IMG/VR virus record: IMGVR_UViG_3300034283_001603
Span: 1-64,000 of that record
Origin: a virus
Direction: 5' to 3' (one strand)
Length of the DNA stretch: 64,000 bases
Of the stretch, positions 61,082-64,000 are shown piece after piece (position 1 is the stretch's first letter; the number at the start of each line of letters is the position of its first letter). The position numbers and the translations under genes were made by a program. The notes beneath the pieces were generated by a model. It worked only from the letters and a program-made list of their open reading frames with translations, was not told the origin of the DNA and ran no database searches.

Positions 61082-61750
61082 ATGAAAAAAGCAATCATTA
61101 CGGGAGTAAGCGGTGGGGTAGGTAACCTATTAGCTTATACACTATCTAATAACGGATACCTTGTAATTGGAACATCAAGACATCCAGAAGGAATAACTAA
61201 TCTAAGCATTGAAAATGTAAAAATTGAACACTTGGACCTATCAGATGAGACAAGCATTAATAATTTTTATAACAGATATAAAGATGAAACAATAGACCTA
61301 ATTGTAAATAATGCTTCCTGTGCTGGCTTAGATGGGGCTAAAGCGCTGAGCAATGAAACTACTGATAACTTTATGCATTCATATATGGTTAATGTTGCTG
61401 GCCCAATGTATTTGTCAAAACTTTTTATACCAAACCTTAAAAAATCTGAAAATGCCACCATTATTTTTATATCTTCATTTGCAAAAAAACATTTCTATGA
61501 TGGTGGAGGAAACTATGCGACCTCAAAGCTATCAATATCTGGACTTGCAAAATTATTTAGGCTAGAGCTATCTCATTTTAAGGTAAAGGTTACAGAGGTA
61601 TGTCCAGCAGCAATTAATACCCACCAGCATAATCATGGGGCATTGGAAGCAGAAGATATAGCAAATGCTATATTGTGGGTAAGTAAATTGCCTCAGAGAT
61701 GTAATATTGATCTTATTGAGATATCCCCGTCAAACGCGGCACAGGGATAA
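61082..61750 (+). CDS. Short-chain dehydrogenase/reductase
   Basis: A 222-residue SDR enzyme. The nucleotide-binding TGVSGGVGNLLA lies at residue 7, NNAS around residue 80, and the catalytic Ser (FISSFAK) with YATSK (Tyr and Lys spaced correctly) around residue 145. It would reduce or oxidise a carbonyl/alcohol using NAD(P)H. Together with the following glycosyltransferase it may act in sugar-precursor supply, but the substrate is unknown. ATG 61082 has GGAGGG upstream; an in-frame TTG at 61070 would place the RBS inside the gene. Confidence 0.85.
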   Translation: MKKAIITGVSGGVGNLLAYTLSNNGYLVIGTSRHPEGITNLSIENVKIEHLDLSDETSINNFYNRYKDETIDLIVNNASCAGLDGAKALSNETTDNFMHSYMVNVAGPMYLSKLFIPNLKKSENATIIFISSFAKKHFYDGGGNYATSKLSISGLAKLFRLELSHFKVKVTEVCPAAINTHQHNHGALEAEDIANAILWVSKLPQRCNIDLIEISPSNAAQG

Positions 61751-61751
61751 A

Positions 61752-62903
61752 ATGAATACCATAACTAATCATGATGATGAAAAAACAATTTTTATAACTA
61801 TAGCTGCATGCGGAGAATTTTTTTTAGAGCAGACTATAAGAAGTGCAATGTCTTTAGCCAGTAATCCAAATCGTTTATACTTTGGAGTTTTTAACAACAT
61901 ATTAGACAAAAATTTAGTATCATATTGGGATGCAAATAGAGATAAATCTTTTAAATCAAAAGAAGATCTTTCCATGCTTTCAAATCCATTTTTTACTAAT
62001 AATGAACAAATAGTTTATGCAGAATTGACAACTAGTGTTCCTATGGGGGTCGGTCATGGAAGATTTAACGCAGCTCTTTTATCTTCAGAAGAAAGATATG
62101 ATTATTTTTTTCAAATTGATGCCCACACAATATTTTCTAATGATTGGGATAAAATAATAATAGAAAATTACAACACAATTAAGCGAGAAGAAGAGATTGA
62201 TAGTATCATATTGAGCTGCATTCCAGGAATCATCTGGACATATGACCCCAAAAATAGAAATGATGTGTATAGCTATCAAGAGTTACTAAATGAGAATGGT
62301 ATTAAATTTTTAAATCCTTACGAGAATAATTACAATAATCTAAATTTTGATTTTTTTAATGGCATTCCTAAGATATCATTAAATGGCTGGGCACCAAGTC
62401 ATAGCGGATCAACATTTTTATCTGAAAATATAGGTGTTCCAATTGTTATTGGTGGCGAGGGTTTTGATGATAAAGATTATAAGGAAACAAATTGCGTACA
62501 TGCATCATTTATGTTTGGAGAATATTCAATGTTAAGGGATATCATGCATGATCCCCAGGATAGTTTTAGTGGGGATCAAACAAATTATAGTTTAAGGCTG
62601 CTATCTAGAGGATACAGAATATTCTCTGTAAAAAAACCAGTACTTGGATCTTTAAATAAGTCAGATGAATATGGACTAAAAGATGTTGTTGGCGAGCCTG
62701 GAAGGGTAAAGTCTTTAGATACAGATAGTAACTGGAGAGACTTTGAATCAAAATCAAAATCAGGGCAAAGACTTTATGGATCAATTTTAATTAACTCTAA
62801 AAAAAGATGTGAAGATATTTTTTCTGGCAAGTATTTGGGTTATTGGGGAGCCCCAGATATGGACTCATTAAAAATAGCAAAGGGCAAGATGGGCCTGGAT
62901 TAA
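61752..62903 (+). CDS. GNT1/Skp1-type glycosyltransferase (GlcNAc family)
   Basis: A 383-residue glycosyltransferase of the family best known from Skp1 GlcNAc-transferase (hydroxyproline-linked GlcNAc). The N-terminus is TIFITIAACGEFFLEQTIRSA, as in that family; VPMGVGHGRFNAALL follows, and FFQIDAHTIFSNDWDK around residues 120-135 carries the D-x-H metal motif (Asp123, His125). A late FMFGEYSMLRDIMHDPQ region with acidic residues matches the acceptor-side motif. It likely transfers a sugar from UDP-GlcNAc or similar to a protein or glycan. It is predicted cytoplasmic. Its presence with prolyl-hydroxylase-like genes is the key association of this window. Confidence 0.8.
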   Translation: MNTITNHDDEKTIFITIAACGEFFLEQTIRSAMSLASNPNRLYFGVFNNILDKNLVSYWDANRDKSFKSKEDLSMLSNPFFTNNEQIVYAELTTSVPMGVGHGRFNAALLSSEERYDYFFQIDAHTIFSNDWDKIIIENYNTIKREEEIDSIILSCIPGIIWTYDPKNRNDVYSYQELLNENGIKFLNPYENNYNNLNFDFFNGIPKISLNGWAPSHSGSTFLSENIGVPIVIGGEGFDDKDYKETNCVHASFMFGEYSMLRDIMHDPQDSFSGDQTNYSLRLLSRGYRIFSVKKPVLGSLNKSDEYGLKDVVGEPGRVKSLDTDSNWRDFESKSKSGQRLYGSILINSKKRCEDIFSGKYLGYWGAPDMDSLKIAKGKMGLD

Positions 62904-62915
62904 TTTATTTTAATC

Positions 62916-62924
62916 TGATATACT
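62916..62924 (+). promoter_or_regulatory. Extended -10 promoter before halogenase
   Basis: TGATATACT in the 46-base gap after the glycosyltransferase. No -35 is clear. A weak GGGGTAG element precedes ATG 62950. Confidence 0.45.
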
Positions 62925-62949
62925 TATTAAGTCGATGGGGTAGAAAATA

Positions 62950-64000
62950 ATGTCAAAAAATATAGTTGTTGTTGGTGGAGGTAGTGCTGGCTGGCTTACT
63001 GCTTTAACAGCAAAGAAGAATTATCCAAAACTAAATGTTACTGTCATAGAATCAAAAGATATTGGCATACTTGGTGCAGGAGAAGGATCTACTCCGTATC
63101 TTCCTGCATTCTTAAAAACATTGGATATAGGGGTAGAGGATTTAGTAAAAAATTGTGATTTAACTATAAAAAATGGAATTAAGTTTACTAGATGGAACAA
63201 CCAAGATGATTTTTACTACCACGGATTTGACTTTACAGACCCAACTGTTGGAACAGAAGGACTTTCTTCTATGTTTTTGTCTTCAAGCCCCATCCTTGTT
63301 TCAAGTATTGCACTAAACAATAGCTTAAAAAATGTAGACTTTACAGAAATAGTTTCAGAAAATAACAAAGTTCCTTTCATTATTGAAAAAAATAAAGATG
63401 GAAAATCTATATCAGACTATAAACAGATAGGTCTTGTTTCTTTTCATTTTAATGCTACAAAACTTGCAGCAAGGCTTAAAGAGATAGGAATAGAAAGAGG
63501 AATTAAAGTTTTTGAAGATACAATAATCAAAGTGTCTTTAGATGAGTCAAGCAATGTAACAAGCTTAGATCTTGATAACGGAAATAGCATTCCTTCCGAT
63601 TTTGTTTTTGATTGCAGTGGATTTCATAGGCTTATTATTGGAAAAACATTTAACTCAAAATGGAAAAGCTATAAAGAATTTTTGCCAACAAACTCTGCCG
63701 TCCCATTTTTTATTGAAATGACAGATACAATTCCTCCATACACAGAAGCAATTGCAATGAAATATGGTTGGATGTGGAAAATCCCATTGCAATCAAGGTT
63801 TGGCTGTGGCTATGTGTATGACTCTTCTTTAATATCAGAGCAATCTGCCATTGAAGAGATAGAAGAATTACTAGGATTTGTTCCAACATATCCAAGAAAA
63901 GATAAAGGCGGATTTAGTTTTAGTCCAGGGTCATTCGAAGAGCCTTGGCAAAACAACTGTGTTGCCGTTGGGCTTGCAGCAAACTTTGTAGAGCCCCTAG
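62950..64000 (+). CDS. Flavin-dependent (tryptophan-type) halogenase, 5' part
   Basis: Open for 350 codons from ATG 62950 and cut by the window edge. The FAD-binding motif GGGSAG (Gly9, Gly11, Gly14, then W15) and GAGEGSTP near residue 44 are typical of flavin-dependent halogenases, and the family-specific WxWxIP motif is present (Trp274, Trp276, Pro279). GLAANFVEPL near the edge is also conserved. These enzymes use FADH2, O2 and halide to make HOX that halogenates aromatic rings. Related enzymes are known in marine viruses. The substrate and the partner reductase are not seen here. Confidence 0.88.
   Translation, partial: MSKNIVVVGGGSAGWLTALTAKKNYPKLNVTVIESKDIGILGAGEGSTPYLPAFLKTLDIGVEDLVKNCDLTIKNGIKFTRWNNQDDFYYHGFDFTDPTVGTEGLSSMFLSSSPILVSSIALNNSLKNVDFTEIVSENNKVPFIIEKNKDGKSISDYKQIGLVSFHFNATKLAARLKEIGIERGIKVFEDTIIKVSLDESSNVTSLDLDNGNSIPSDFVFDCSGFHRLIIGKTFNSKWKSYKEFLPTNSAVPFFIEMTDTIPPYTEAIAMKYGWMWKIPLQSRFGCGYVYDSSLISEQSAIEEIEELLGFVPTYPRKDKGGFSFSPGSFEEPWQNNCVAVGLAANFVEPL

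Overview
The window looks like most of the genome of a large, AT-rich, tailed double-stranded DNA phage. Every gene I can support is on the plus strand, genes are packed with ATGA/TAATG overlaps, and there is a full set of HK97-type head genes, a long tail, replication genes and a terminase. A Gram-positive, probably actinobacterial host is suggested by CHAP and LysM cell-wall domains in the tape measure protein and by several ATG starts lying where transcription should begin (leaderless mRNA). This host call is inference; no integrase, holin or free endolysin is visible. No stretch above about 110 bases lacks a gene.

Layout: (1) 1-7652: the C-terminal end of a protein made of PP[F/H]F tandem repeats, then a run of small genes dominated by six intact 2-oxoglutarate/Fe(II) oxygenases of the prolyl-4-hydroxylase type, a seventh copy that lost its metal ligands, and a pair of DUF6065-like proteins. 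(2) 7679-9442: a LamG-type structural protein. (3) 9506-18710: portal, protease-scaffold fusion, major capsid protein, head-tail connectors, tail tube protein and tail assembly chaperones joined by a -1 ribosomal frameshift at CCCAAAC. (4) 18710-44068: a 3890-residue tape measure protein with CHAP, LysM and other embedded domains, then distal tail and fibre proteins; one fibre (38722-43131) carries a second copy of the PP[F/H]F repeat array. (5) 44159-57882: metallophosphoesterase, DnaB-like helicase, primase, two ssDNA-binding proteins, DnaE-type polymerase, RecA, Cas4/RecB-like nuclease, RuvC-like resolvase, FkbM-like methyltransferase and several mini-proteins. (6) 57900-60216: small and large terminase. 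(7) 60213-61062: small genes and three tRNAs (CAT, TCT, TTT anticodons) that fit an AT-rich codon diet. (8) 61082-64000: short-chain dehydrogenase, a GNT1-like glycosyltransferase whose known relatives add GlcNAc to hydroxyproline, and a flavin-dependent halogenase running off the end.

The most exciting reading is that regions 1 and 8 together form a protein-modification system for the virion: proline-rich PPFF/PPHF tail repeats as substrate, a battery of prolyl-hydroxylase-like enzymes to hydroxylate them, a hydroxyproline GlcNAc-transferase-like enzyme to glycosylate them, and a halogenase possibly acting on the aromatic residues. The parts are seen in the sequence; the link between them is inference.

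Regulation: many promoters share an extended -10, TGnTA(T/C)AAT or a close variant, often with no recognisable -35. Two strong GC-rich hairpin terminators follow the two most abundant structural genes (capsid and tail tube), each followed by a fresh promoter. A 26-base perfect palindrome sits just after the promoter of the early/replication module and is a good operator candidate.
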